This document shows, one piece after another, positions 15,770 through 25,500 of a stretch of DNA of 64,000 nt. This stretch comes from Nonomuraea coxensis DSM 45129. GTDB lineage: Bacteria > Actinomycetota > Actinomycetes > Streptosporangiales > Streptosporangiaceae. The position numbers and the translations under genes are program-made. Where the stretch lies: assembly GCF_019397265.1 (NCBI RefSeq), contig NZ_CP068985.1, positions 4,754,501 through 4,818,500 on the forward strand, written 5' to 3'. Positions within the stretch are counted from its first letter, which is position 1. Each line of letters begins with the position of its first letter. The notes beneath the pieces are model-generated. The model was not told the origin of the DNA and did no database searches. It saw only the letters and a list, made by a program, of their open reading frames with translations.

Positions 15770-16720
15770 ATGCCCGCAGACCCGCAGGCGGGGGCTCTCC
15801 TCGCCGGCGGCCCGACGGTGGCCGCCGTCCGCGCCGCCACCCGCGCCTACGCCGACCTGCACGGCGAGGTCGTCCCGGTCGCCCGCGTACGGGACCTTCA
15901 CCTTCCCGGCCCGGCCTCCGCGCCGGCCGCCCGCCTCCACTACCCCGCGGGCGAGCCGCCCTTTCCCTGCCTCGTCCACTTCCACGGCGGCGGCTGGGTG
16001 AGCGGCGACCTGGACACCTACGACGCGCCGTCCCGGCGGCTGGCGAACGCCACGGGGTGCGTGGTCGTCACCGTGGACTACCGCAAGGCCCCCGAGCACA
16101 AGTTCCCGGCGCCCCTGGACGACTGCCACGCGGCCGTGTCCTGGATCGCCGCCCACGCCGCCGAGCTGGACATAGACGCCGGCCGGATCGGGGTGTCCGG
16201 CGACAGCGCCGGCGGCAACCTGGCCGCCGCGACCTGCCTGAGGGCACGTGACACCGGCGGGCCCGCCATCAGGTTCCAGGTGCTGATCTACCCGGCCACG
16301 GACGCCGCCTGCGCCACCTCCTCCTACGACAGGTACGCCGAGGGGTACGGGCTCGAACGCCGCACGATGCGGTGGAACTGGGAGCAGTACCTGGCGCACC
16401 CGGACGACGGGGACCACCCCTACGCGTCACCGCTGCGGGCCGAGCTCGGCGGCCTGCCGCCCGCGCTCGTGGTGAGCGCGGAACACGACCCGCTCCGCGA
16501 CGACGGCGAACTCTACGCCCAGCGCCTCGCGGCGGCGGGAACACCGGTCAAGCTGACCCGCTACGCCGGGAAGACCCATGCCTTCTACCTCAGGGAAGCG
16601 GCTCCCGGCCACAACGCGGAGCTCTACGAGGAGATCGGCCGCGAGACCCGGGCGTACCTCGCCCGGAGGAACCGAGGCCTGCCCGCCCCGGGCAGCGCCG
16701 TGATCGATGAAACGGAATAA
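15770..16720 (+). CDS. Alpha/beta hydrolase, HSL-type esterase
   Basis: 316 residues. HFHGGGWVSGDL (about 66-77) is the HGGG oxyanion motif of the hormone-sensitive lipase family, GDSAGGNLA (about 144-152) holds the nucleophile Ser, and the acid and base follow as SAEHDPLRDDG and KTHAF. No signal peptide is seen, so it works in the cytoplasm. It probably hydrolyses an ester or lactone brought in by the upstream MFS protein. The last residues are followed after 3 bases by the reductase ATG, which implies coupling. Confidence 0.92.
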   Translation: MPADPQAGALLAGGPTVAAVRAATRAYADLHGEVVPVARVRDLHLPGPASAPAARLHYPAGEPPFPCLVHFHGGGWVSGDLDTYDAPSRRLANATGCVVVTVDYRKAPEHKFPAPLDDCHAAVSWIAAHAAELDIDAGRIGVSGDSAGGNLAAATCLRARDTGGPAIRFQVLIYPATDAACATSSYDRYAEGYGLERRTMRWNWEQYLAHPDDGDHPYASPLRAELGGLPPALVVSAEHDPLRDDGELYAQRLAAAGTPVKLTRYAGKTHAFYLREAAPGHNAELYEEIGRETRAYLARRNRGLPAPGSAVIDETE

Positions 16721-16723
16721 ATC

Positions 16724-17785
16724 ATGAGCACCGCTCAGCAGAAGGTCGCCCTTGTCGTCGGCGCCCAGGGGGTGATCGGCCGCAATCTGGTCGAACATCT
16801 CGACGCCCTCGGCGACTGGGAGGTGATCGGGCTCTCACGCCGCGGCGGGGAGGCCACCTCCAGAGTCCGCCACCTCTCGGTCGACCTCCTCGACCGCGAC
16901 GACTGCGCCAAGAAGCTCGGAGAACTGACCGAGGTCACCCACATCTTCTACGCCGCCTACCAGGACCGGCCGACCTGGGCCGAACTCGTGCCGCCCAACC
17001 TGGCCATGCTGGTCAACGTGGTCGACGCGATCGAGCCGGTCGCGCCCGGCCTGACCCACGTCAGCCTCATGCAGGGCTACAAGGTGTACGGAGCCCACCT
17101 CGGGCCCTTCAAGACACCGGCCCGCGAGTCCGACCCCCACCACATGCCGCCGGAGTTCAACGTCGACCAGCAGGCGTTCCTGGAACGACGACAGCAGGGC
17201 GCGAGCTGGACCTGGACGGCCCTCCGCCCGTCGGTGGTGTGCGGCTTCGCACTCGGCAACCCGATGAACCTGGCCATGGTGATCGCCGTCTACGGGGCCA
17301 TCTGCAAGGAACTCGGCCTGCCCATGCGTTTCCCGGGCAAGCCGGGCGCCTACGACAGGCTGCTGGAGATGACCGACGCGGGCCTGCTGGCCAAGGCCAC
17401 CGTGTGGGCCGCGACGGACCCGCGCTGCGCCAACCAGGCGTTCAACATCAACAACGGCGACCTCTTCCGCTGGAACGAGATGTGGCCGAAGATCGCCCGC
17501 TTCTTCGACCTGGACGTGGCCGACCCGCTGCCCATGTCGCTCGAGGTCGTCATGGCCGACAAGGAACCGCTCTGGCGGGAGATGACGCAGAAGCACGGCC
17601 TGGAGCCGCACTCCTACGCGGAAGTGTCGTCATGGCGGTTCGGCGACGCCGTCTTCGCCTGGGACTACGACGTGATCGCCGACGGCTCCAAGGCACGCCG
17701 CTTCGGCTTCCACGAGTTCGTCGACACCGAGCAGATGTTCCTCGACATCCTCGCGGACCTGCGTGAGCGCAGGATCATCCCCTGA
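16724..17785 (+). CDS. SDR family oxidoreductase, PRISE type
   Basis: 353 residues. The cofactor site is GAQGVIGRNLVEHL near residue 15, a GxxGxxG dinucleotide motif followed by the basic LSRRGGE that favours NADPH. MQGYKVYGAHLGPF (about 110) and ALRPSVVCGF (about 165) match the PRISE family (progesterone 5-beta-reductase and iridoid synthase-like enzymes), which reduce enones. The last gene of the operon with cupin, MFS and esterase. The set suggests uptake and breakdown of an unsaturated carbonyl compound, which is inference. Confidence 0.88.
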   Translation: MSTAQQKVALVVGAQGVIGRNLVEHLDALGDWEVIGLSRRGGEATSRVRHLSVDLLDRDDCAKKLGELTEVTHIFYAAYQDRPTWAELVPPNLAMLVNVVDAIEPVAPGLTHVSLMQGYKVYGAHLGPFKTPARESDPHHMPPEFNVDQQAFLERRQQGASWTWTALRPSVVCGFALGNPMNLAMVIAVYGAICKELGLPMRFPGKPGAYDRLLEMTDAGLLAKATVWAATDPRCANQAFNINNGDLFRWNEMWPKIARFFDLDVADPLPMSLEVVMADKEPLWREMTQKHGLEPHSYAEVSSWRFGDAVFAWDYDVIADGSKARRFGFHEFVDTEQMFLDILADLRERRIIP

Positions 17786-17819
17786 GATGGGCCGCGGGCT
17801 ACCGGCGTGACCGCGCGAG

Positions 17820-18479
17820 CTACATGCGGGTCCGCGCGTACGTCCGCAGGGCGTCGCGGACGAGCCTCGCCCCCGCCGCGTCGTCGTACATGCCGGCGAA
17901 GCGGGGGTCGTCCACGTACATGTCCCCCAGGCACTCCACCATCTCGATCGAGCGCTCCCGGTCGCCCTCGGCCGTGGGGGTGCCCGGGATCCTGCTCAGC
18001 CAGCGGACGTGCCGGGCGGCCAGCGACTGGGCGTGTTCGGACGTGGAGTCGTTGCTCACCTGGTACGCCCGCTCGCCCCAGCGTGAGACCACCTCGTCCC
18101 GGTAGCGGTCGTTGAACCCGGCCAGCAGGACGTCCATCCGCGGTTCGGCCCCCTCCCGCAGGGCCTCGAGGGTCTGGCGCACCGACCGGATCTGCCGTTC
18201 GACGCGGTCACGTTCCTCCTCCAGCGCGGCGAGGTGGGCGCGGAGCCCGTCGCGGACGTCCGTCTCGTCGGCAAGGACGCCGGCGATGGCCGGCAGGCCC
18301 ATGCCGAGCCGGCGCATGAGCAGGATCCGCTGGAGCCGGACGACCGCGGCGGCGTCGTAGTGGCGGTGGCCGTTCGCGCCGACCCGGGACGGGGCCAGGA
18401 GCCCGACGCGGTCGTAGTGGCGCAGGGTGCGGCTGGTGACGCCGGCCCGCGCCGCGAGTTCCTGGATCGTCCACTCCAC
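17820..18479 (-). CDS. MerR family regulator with TipAS-type effector domain
   Basis: 219 residues from GTG 18479. Residues 1-70 are a MerR winged helix (EWTIQELAARAGVTSRTLRH, YDRVGLL, GHRHYDAAAVVRLQRI). A coiled helix of about 45 residues follows, then a region with WGERAYQ and repeated acidic helices, typical of the TipAS domain that binds thiopeptides and other drugs in TipA-like regulators. Longer starts in the frame are possible, but the family begins at this GTG. The gene lies 10 bases after the 3' fragment of a DUF2268 protease gene on the same strand, so the two were once an operon. Confidence 0.88.
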   Translation of the reverse strand: MEWTIQELAARAGVTSRTLRHYDRVGLLAPSRVGANGHRHYDAAAVVRLQRILLMRRLGMGLPAIAGVLADETDVRDGLRAHLAALEEERDRVERQIRSVRQTLEALREGAEPRMDVLLAGFNDRYRDEVVSRWGERAYQVSNDSTSEHAQSLAARHVRWLSRIPGTPTAEGDRERSIEMVECLGDMYVDDPRFAGMYDDAAGARLVRDALRTYARTRM

Positions 18480-18489
18480 CGTTCGAGTG

Positions 18490-18636
18490 TCACCTGTGGC
18501 GGAGCGTGGCGGCGATGACCTCGGCGCTGTCGGCACGCAGGGCCTGCGCCGCCGTCTGCCCGGTCGCCGCCAGGTAGGTGTCGGCCAGCCGGTTGCCCGC
18601 GGCGTACCCGGCGCCCATCGGCAGTCCCACCGGGGG
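18490..18636 (-). pseudogene. 3' fragment of a DUF2268 Zn-protease gene
   Basis: The last 48 codons before the TGA at 18490 read PVGLPMGAGYAAGN, LADTYLAATGQTAAQAL and SAEVIAATL, the usual C-terminal helix region of actinomycete DUF2268 proteins (putative Zn-dependent proteases). Upstream of about 18636 the similarity ends abruptly in unrelated DNA. A matching 5' fragment lies at 30297-30815 on the same strand. The intervening 11.7 kb is accessory DNA, and about 80 residues of the middle, including the HExxH site, are missing from both fragments. Confidence 0.65.
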
Positions 18637-18916
18637 GACAGACCAATTAAGCCGGAACGGGCTAATAGGGCTGGTCACCGGTATCTCGCATGCCTCGGCG
18701 GCCAGAGAGATTTGGATTGGACCCGACGTTAACGCGTTCCCCTGGTCAGCAGAGCCCTTTTTGCTCACCGTCGCGAACGTGATTAACGCCGGTTCCCGTT
18801 TCTTCGCACAAGGGGCGAGCCGAAGCCGAGTCAGTCCGGCAGGCAAGGCTTCAGCTGTCCGTTCTACCGGTCTCAACATTGGGCCCTCTAGATGATTGAC
18901 CTCGATTCTTCAGTGG
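18637..18916. other. 280-bp inserted stretch of unknown origin between the DUF2268 fragment and the IS1380 element
   Basis: The composition is distinctly lower in G/C than the flanks (runs such as CCAATTAAG, GATTTGGATTGG, CCCTTTTTGC). An open frame on the minus strand crosses it and fuses with the DUF2268 remnant, with no start signal of its own. It has no transposase motif. It could be the end of a degraded mobile element or a structured RNA region. Confidence 0.4.
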
Positions 18917-20582
18917 GCTGTGCTGTGTGAGCGGCTCCGCAGTTTGCCCGTAATGTCCCCGGTGCGGTTGGGGCGGGCCGTCGCATGACGCTGCGGGGGC
19001 GCCGGGTTCCACGTGCCCGGGCGGGGGCTCCTTCCTTGATCGTTGCGGTGGGGTCCGGCTCTCAGGTGAGAGCGGGTAGGTCGATGAGGCGCTGCCAGGC
19101 CAGGGCGAAGGTTTGGGCCCAGGGCCAGGTGCGTTCGATGCGCAGGTGGCGGCGGCGGGCGTGGGCGGCCAGGCGGGCGGGCAGGTGGTAGAGCCGGTAG
19201 CGCATGGTGTTGGGTTCGGCATGTTCCAGGTCGTCCTGGTCATGCAGGGTCAGCAGGCGTAGCCAGCAGTCCAGGTCCTGGCCGAGGTTGGCGGCGAGCA
19301 CCCAGCCGGCGTTGACGGTCCAGTTCTTGCTGGGCAGGTTACGCAGGCCCATCGCCTTGCCGGCGCGGACCCGGTCTTCGACGACGGCGTGGGCGCGGGC
19401 CAGGGCGTCCAGCCATTGCGGGTGGTGGGAGCCGGCGATGCCCCACATGCGGCCGATGTTGGTGACGACGATGGAGTACTTCCAGCCGGTCCGCATCTCC
19501 AAGGCGGTGAGGTTCTTGCGGTGCCGGGCTGAGGGGCGGACCCGGCGCACCAGCAGTCGCATGCCGTCCGGCCAGCCGGTGCGCTGGTTGAGTCCGGTGA
19601 GTTCGGCGACGTGGTAGCCGGGTTGAAGGTCACCATTCTGGTCGAGAGAGTCGGTCCAGGCGGTGGCGGGTAGCCGGGCGATCGCTTGCTCATCGAGGTC
19701 GGTGATGGTCCAGCCGACCAGGTAACGCACCGTGCGGCGGGCGGTGTTCAGTTTCTCCAGGTGGGCGAGCAGGTCGTGGGTGGCGCCCGCGCCGTCCACC
19801 CGTACCAGGATCTTGGCCTGGCAGGAGTTCGGGATCTGGGCCAGCGCGTCGCGCAGCACCCGTAGGTGGTCGGCGACGGTGTTGCTGCCGGCGTTGCCGG
19901 GGCGTAGCAGTATGGCCAGCGCTTCCTGGGTGTTGGCGCACCAGCAGGCCAGCGGGTGAAAGCCATAGGTTTTCTTGAACGTGACCGCTGCGCCGATCTT
20001 GTCGGAGGCGGAGGTGATGATGGTGGCGTCGATGTCGATGACGATCCAGCCGCGTAGCCGTTTGCCGGCCACGGTGAGCCAGGGGAAGCCGCCCGGGCGC
20101 AGGTGCAGCAGTTGCCAGACGTGCCGGCGTACCCTGGCCCGCATCTTGGCGATGCGGGCGAGCATCGGCTCGTCCAGGCCGGCGAGTGTGCGGTGAATGG
20201 TGGAGTCCGACGGCGCTGCGCCGAACAACACGGCGTGGTGGGCTTGCAGTCGTTCGGCCTCCAGCAGGCTCCGGGCGCCGCACGTGATCGCTGCGGCCAG
20301 GGTGACCAGGACATGAGCCCGGTCGCGCCAGGTCGCGCTTTGCCCGCCCGGCCACAGTCCGCCAAGCGCTGCGGTCAGCCCCACCCGATCAGCGAGCTTG
20401 TGCAGCAGGACCGCGCCCGCGTGACCCACCAGCCCTTTTCCATCGGCTGTGACAGACAACCGACGATCCCACCCGATACGCTCACTCACCAGAAAGGTGC
20501 ACCTGCTTCTGCAGCGGATATGGCTTCGACACCCGAATCCTTGCAGTTCAGGGGCACCTTTTCTCATGTTCTAGAGCACAGC
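18917..20582 (-). mobile_element. IS1380-family insertion sequence (ends tentative)
   Basis: The body is the transposase at 19062-20486. The best candidate ends are GCTGTGCT at 18917-18924 and its inverse AGCACAGC at 20575-20582, which give 1666 bp, close to the usual size of this family (about 1.6-1.7 kb). The match is only 8 bp and no 4-5 bp target duplication fits exactly, so the boundaries may be off by some tens of bases. Confidence 0.5.
19062..20486 (-). CDS. IS1380-family transposase
   Basis: 474 residues from GTG 20486. The DDE domain is recognisable: SDSTIHRTL and the region WIVIDIDATIITS give the first Asp, KILVRVDGAGATHDLL the second, and the helix-rich C-terminal part carries the Glu. 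Length and order match intact IS1380-family (DDE group 1) transposases, and there is no internal stop, so the element may still be active. It sits inside the accessory block that splits the DUF2268 gene. An upstream extension of the frame to 20567 lacks coding character. Confidence 0.88.
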   Translation of the reverse strand, partial: SERIGWDRRLSVTADGKGLVGHAGAVLLHKLADRVGLTAALGGLWPGGQSATWRDRAHVLVTLAAAITCGARSLLEAERLQAHHAVLFGAAPSDSTIHRTLAGLDEPMLARIAKMRARVRRHVWQLLHLRPGGFPWLTVAGKRLRGWIVIDIDATIITSASDKIGAAVTFKKTYGFHPLACWCANTQEALAILLRPGNAGSNTVADHLRVLRDALAQIPNSCQAKILVRVDGAGATHDLLAHLEKLNTARRTVRYLVGWTITDLDEQAIARLPATAWTDSLDQNGDLQPGYHVAELTGLNQRTGWPDGMRLLVRRVRPSARHRKNLTALEMRTGWKYSIVVTNIGRMWGIAGSHHPQWLDALARAHAVVEDRVRAGKAMGLRNLPSKNWTVNAGWVLAANLGQDLDCWLRLLTLHDQDDLEHAEPNTMRYRLYHLPARLAAHARRRHLRIERTWPWAQTFALAWQRLIDLPALT

Positions 20583-20607
20583 TACCGCCCCGGTTGAATA
20601 GCCGAGG

Positions 20608-21605
20608 TTGATGCCAAGGCGTAGCTGCGGAGATAGGGCGAGGGTGCCCAAGCTCGATGTGTGACGAAAGGGTTAGACACCCTCGCAACCGCACTGTACG
20701 TGCGGATCGATGATGTGTTGAAGGCCCAGCCACAACTGGCTCCGTGGCGGCCGAAGGTCGGCATCGCGCCGACGCTCAGCGACGCCGAGCTGGTGACCCT
20801 GGCGGTGCTGTCGGCGCTGCTGGGCTTCACCTCCGAGCGCCGCTGGCTGCGGCACGCTCGCACCCAGTTGAGCGCGATGTTCCCGCATCTGCCTGGCCAG
20901 CCGGGCTACAACCGGCGGCTGCACAACGCCTGCGGCCTGGTCAGGCACATGATCCGGATACTGGCCGCCGACACTTCGCTGTGGAGTGACGACGTCTGGG
21001 TAGCCGACTCCACGCCGATCGAATGCGGACGCTCACGGGAGACGGCGCGGCGCTCGGCGCTGGCCGGGTGGGCGGAGTACGGCTACTGCGCCTCCCACTC
21101 CCGGTACTTCTGGGGCTTCGGCTGCACCTGCTGTACACGCCGGGCGGACTGCCGGTGCTGTACGCCCTCAGCGGCGCCAAGGCCGATGAGCGCGAGGTAC
21201 TGCTCGGCATGCTGCAGGCCGCACCCGACGTCCTGGCCGCTCATCCGGGACAGACGATCATCGCTGATCGGCACTACTACGGCCGCGTCTTCGAAGCCGA
21301 GCTCACCGAGCGTGAGCTGCAGCTGCTGCGTCCGGCCCGTCAGAGCGAACCCGAGCGGCCCGGCGCAGCACTGTTCAAGCCACTGCGCCAGACCATCGAG
21401 TCGATCAACCAGACCCTCAAGAGCCAGCTGGACCTGGAACGCCACGGCGGCCGCACCCACGCCGGCGTCATCATCCGCGTACTGACCCCGCATCCTCGCG
21501 CTGACCAGCGTGATCTGGCACAACGACAAGACCGGCCAGCCGATCAAGCGGTCTCTGATCGCCTACGACCACTAACCGTAGCCAGACCCCTTGGCATCAA
21601 TCATC
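20608..21605 (+). mobile_element. IS982-family insertion sequence with 9-bp target duplication
   Basis: TTGATGCCAAGG at 20608-20619 and its inverse CCTTGGCATCAA at 21589-21600 are perfect 12-bp terminal repeats (5 extra bases lie outside on the right). TAGCCGAGG occurs immediately outside on both sides (20599-20607 and 21606-21614), a 9-bp direct target repeat. The 998-bp length and the duplication size agree with the IS982 family. The transposase gene inside is frameshifted. Confidence 0.85.
20661..21575 (+). pseudogene. IS982-family transposase, two frameshifts
   Basis: Read from GTG 20661, the family text is continuous across three frames. TLSDAELVTLAVLSALLGF, DDVWVADSTPIECGRSRET and WAEYGYCASHSRYFWG lie in frame one. 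LHLLYTPGGLPVLYALSGAK through SINQTLKSQLDLERHGGRT lies in frame two, after a base is lost near 21118. ALTSVIWHNDKTGQP and RSLIAYDH up to a TAA at 21573-21575 lie in frame three, after an extra C near 21489. The catalytic residues are split between frames, so the copy should be inactive unless the shifts are sequencing errors. Confidence 0.88.
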
Positions 21606-21638
21606 TAGCCGAGGGCGTAGTCGACTCCTGCTCCGCTT

Positions 21639-22451
21639 TCACCGCCTTGCCAACGCCGCTGCCGCCTGGTCCGCTACTTCCGGATGAGAGTCCTGGGCCA
21701 GGATCTCCAGAATGCCGACGGGTGTGGTTGGCCAGGTAGCAAGCCACCACCTGACATTGATCGATCGATCGTTGGCCAGCAAACGGAGATCTTCCTCTGC
21801 CAGTTCCACGAACTTCAAGAGATTCGCCCGTACCAGCGCAGCCGGATCACGTGCCAGGGCGTGCCGTTGCTCGGGCGTCGTTCTGGGATTCTGCGCCGCG
21901 CCGGCGCGGATTTTGGGGTCTGTGTGCGCGGCTAGCGCGGTGAGCACATCGGGAAGGGTGGTGTGGGCCGCTAGGCTCTCCTTGACCTCACGTGAGTCGT
22001 CGTCCATGAGAACGTGGGCGATTTCTGGCTCAAGCTCGGCGGACTCGGCTAGGAGCCGACGGAGCGTGCTGTCTCGGGATGCGATTATCGCCCTTCTCAC
22101 GCTGATGTCAGCGTGAGGGTGGGGCGGTATCGCCCAGCGGACGGATGGATGGGGATCGTTGACGAGCTCGCGGAGGATGTCAGGCGAGCAGTGTGGGTTG
22201 GCAACGACGGCTTGGCGTGTTTTCAGGTCGGGGTCGCCGCGTAGGGTTCTGAGCAGGTCGGTAGCCTGTGGGCTGTCCCACGCGGCGACAGTTCGCCGCA
22301 CGGCAGGGGCTTCATCGGCAGCCAGAAATTCAAGGATGTCCCGGCTGACCTCAGGGGACTGCGCCGCGGTAAGGCGGGACTTCATTCGCTTGTCCCTGGC
22401 GAGCTTCCACAACATTTCCGTGTGAGCGCGGTCGCCGCTGCCCGGATCCAT
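21639..22451 (-). CDS. Leucine-rich variant/HEAT-like repeat protein, candidate immunity protein
   Basis: 270 residues made almost wholly of repeats of about 23-25 residues with the pattern D-P-x-x-x-V-R-x-x-V-A-x-N-P-x-T-x-x-x-L-L-x-x-L (for example DPDLKTRQAVVANPHCSPDI and DPKIRAGAAQNPRTTPEQRH). Such right-handed alpha solenoids bind proteins. No signal peptide or membrane segment is present. The gene is the first one downstream of the RHS toxin on the same strand, 130 bp past its stop, where immunity genes of polymorphic toxins normally lie. Immunity function is inferred from position only. Confidence 0.8.
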   Translation of the reverse strand: MDPGSGDRAHTEMLWKLARDKRMKSRLTAAQSPEVSRDILEFLAADEAPAVRRTVAAWDSPQATDLLRTLRGDPDLKTRQAVVANPHCSPDILRELVNDPHPSVRWAIPPHPHADISVRRAIIASRDSTLRRLLAESAELEPEIAHVLMDDDSREVKESLAAHTTLPDVLTALAAHTDPKIRAGAAQNPRTTPEQRHALARDPAALVRANLLKFVELAEEDLRLLANDRSINVRWWLATWPTTPVGILEILAQDSHPEVADQAAAALARR

Positions 22452-22581
22452 CTCTACTTCTGCCTTTGCTTGGGGTGAGTTTACGGGGGACTGCTCGCGG
22501 GCCTCGGCGCGGGAATCCGCTCCGAGGCCCCGTGGCTTCTGGCTTTCCAGGGTCAGATGCTACCTGGGCGGCCGGTTCTGC

Positions 22582-25500
22582 TTAGGTACAGCGTGGCGGC
22601 TTGTTACCCGGAGGGCAGGCGCCATACATGAGGACGTGATTCCAGATCAGCGATGCCTCAAGTGTTCGAGCCGCGAACCATCCCGTCACTCGATGAAGGA
22701 CGATTGTGCTGCATGTGCCGGCGGCACCGTAGTAGTTGTCGCACGCGGTCAGCTGGCTATTGGGCCTCCTGAGTCCCGCCTGGCGGCTGATCCCATATTT
22801 GTAGGTCTGCCCCCAAGCTCCTTGAATCTCGTAGACGATATAGGCCGTATTCCCATACCTCTTCGCGGTGGCTGAGTCCTTGTTCGGGAAGGGAACAGTG
22901 ATCGAACCGAGCTTGGCCATTTCGGCCACACATTTCGTCTTGAAGCATTCATATGCGACGATCGTCGCGGCAAGCACGACGGCGGTGCCGATCAGTGCGG
23001 TGATGAGCGCTTCAAGGCCGAGGGCCACCAATGGTAAGACGAAGGGGACCCGGCCATCCAAGTCACGGCAGTTGACTGGGTCGGCGTTGCAGTAGTCGTA
23101 GGCGTTGGCGCTCGCGCCTGGGACCGGATCGGTCTGCAGGAAACGCCCATCTGCCGGGTTGTAGAGCCGTGCGCCCATGAGCACCAGCCCGCCGACGTCC
23201 TCACTGGCCCGCTGCGCCGATCCAAGCCACCCGTAACGTTCAGGCGTGTGGCCGTTACCGGTCCGTTGTGCTCCGAACTCGGTCTGCTCGAAGTACGCAG
23301 TGACCCCCGATGCCGAAGCCGAGCCATCCACGGTGGCGACGATGTCACCGTGCAGATTGCCGAGCTGGAAGACCACCGCGCCGCTGGCGTGCTGAATGGC
23401 GGCGAGCCCTCCGGTCAGCCCTTGGACGTTCCGGGTCCAGGTGCCGTCCGCCTCGCTGATCCAGGCTGGGCTATCACCAGGCCCGGAATAGTGGTTGAGC
23501 GTGGTGCCAGGCTTGGCGCCGCCGCTCTGGGTGGTGCTGCGCACCCGCCCCTCCGGATCGAGGGTGAACGAGCGCGTCACTCCTGCCTGGGTGAGGGAGG
23601 CGACCATGTCATTGACGTGGTAGCCGACGGTCAGGTCCGAGCCGCCCGCCACGTGCGCGGCCGGCACCGCCGTGGCACGGCCGAGCGCGTCGTGGACATA
23701 GCCCGGCGCAATCAGCCGGTCGGCCTGGTCGTAGGAGTAGGAGACGGAGTTGGGCGTGCCCGCCTTGGAGCAACTGCCATCTGATGCCGGAGCGTAGGAA
23801 TCTACCCTGCTGCGGTTGGAGTTGGCGGTATAGGTGTACAACCTGGAGGCGCAGCTGCCGCTCACGGTGTCCGCCACCGAGACGAGCCTGCCCGCCGCGT
23901 CGTAGCCGAAGGCCTGCCGGCTCAGGGGGCTCGTGGCCTCCGCGACAGTGTTGAAGGGGCCGACGGTGGCCGTGAACGACAGCCATGACGTCTGGTTACG
24001 ACTGTAGGCAAGGAGATTGCGGTTGCCCACGCTGTCGTAGCGGTACTCGGCGAGCAGCCCGTTGGGGTAGACCTGCCGGGTGACCTGGCCGTTCTCACCA
24101 TAGGAGGCGCGGAAGATGCCGACGCCGGGGGTGTCGACTGCGGTCGGAAGGCCTCGGCGTTCCTTGCGTCCCTGCTCGTCGGTGCCGTTGTATGTGTAGG
24201 TTGTGCTGCCCTTGCCGTCGCTGGCCGTAGCAACCTGGCCGTCGAGGTTGTACGTCCTGGTGGCGGTGTTGCCGTCGGCATCGGTATAGGAGGCCAGACG
24301 GCCGAACGTGTCGTAGTTCGTGCTCGTGGATACGCTCCCGGCCGTGACCTTGGTTACCAGGCCGGTAGCCGGATCATAGGTGGTAACCGTCTCTGGCACC
24401 GGCCGCCCGGCTTCCGCTGCCGGAGTGGCCGAGACCTGCTCGCCGAGCAGGCGTCCCGCCGTGTCGTACCGCTTGGTGAGCGTCCGGACGACGTCGCCCG
24501 CCGTGTCGGTGGAGAGCGCGTCCTTGCCCCAGTACGTGTAATGGGCCACCAGGGTCACTGGCAGCGGCTCTCCGCTGCCCGGCTGCGCTTTGGGCGCGTT
24601 CTGGCACGGCAGCCCGGCCCAGGCGGCGTTGCGGCAGCCGACCGGACCAGACCCATCCGCCTTGTAGTACGTCGTGACCATCGTCCCGGCATCAGCGCCG
24701 CCGCTTTCCGGCATACGAGCTTCGATGACCCGGCCGGCGGCGTCGTAGCGCGTCTTACTGACGATGTCGGTGCCGCCGTCGATCGCGACCGTGCGGCTCG
24801 TCGCGGCCCGCAGGGTCCAACCGGACGGATCTCCGGAAGAGACAGGATCATATCCGAGCACCAGCGTGCGCTTGTCGGTCGCACCTGGCTCGGCGGTGCC
24901 GTCCATGACGAGCGGCTGCATGACCGTTCGCGTGAGGAGCCCGTACACGATGTCGCTTGACGGTTTGCCTTCGTCGTAGGTGTTCTTGCTCGTCGGCCGA
25001 GCCGACACCACGGCACCCGATGCGAGCTTTACCGGATGCGTCGGACCCCGGCTTTCGAGAAGATTCCCGTCGTCGTCGTACGTGCCGGCATAGGCAAGGA
25101 GTTGAGCCCGCTCAGCGGAATCAGCCCGGCCGGCCACATATGGGTCGGTGTCGGCCGTCGGGGCGAGCGCGTGCGCGCGGTTAACCGCGTTCAGCGTCCA
25201 CACCACTCGTCCGTTGTGGTCGTGGCGGCTGGTGTTAACCTGCCATGCACCAGCGCCAAACGAGGCATCGTTGACTGGCCGCCCGTTGACGTCGGTGTAG
25301 ATCAGACTGGCGTACTCCCAGTCGGTGGTTGTGGCCGCGTACGCGCCGTCGCTGCCTCTGGCAGGCGGGTGCGAGGGCGGGAACAGCGCGGTGCTCGTCA
25401 CGGGCAGATTAGTCGCTTGGCCCCACTTCGCGGTTTGGGGCGCGCTCAGGTCCACCGGTGCACCGGCACCGGTGATCGGCACGTCGTAGACGACCGCCTG

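Noticed and set aside
13910-16417. Minus-strand 835-codon frame under the MFS/esterase operon
   Set aside because: His/Arg/Gly-rich antisense shadow of genes whose plus-strand motifs are clear.
18637-18900. Possible group II intron at the island edge
   Set aside because: A minus-strand GTGCG start was considered, but I found no domain V pattern and no reverse transcriptase gene, so the idea is unsupported.
18888-20574. CTAG at both sides as the IS1380 target duplication
   Set aside because: It would leave no matching terminal repeats inside (ATGATTGACC against AACATGAGAA), and CTAG recurs by chance. The GCTGTGCT ends fit somewhat better but are also weak.
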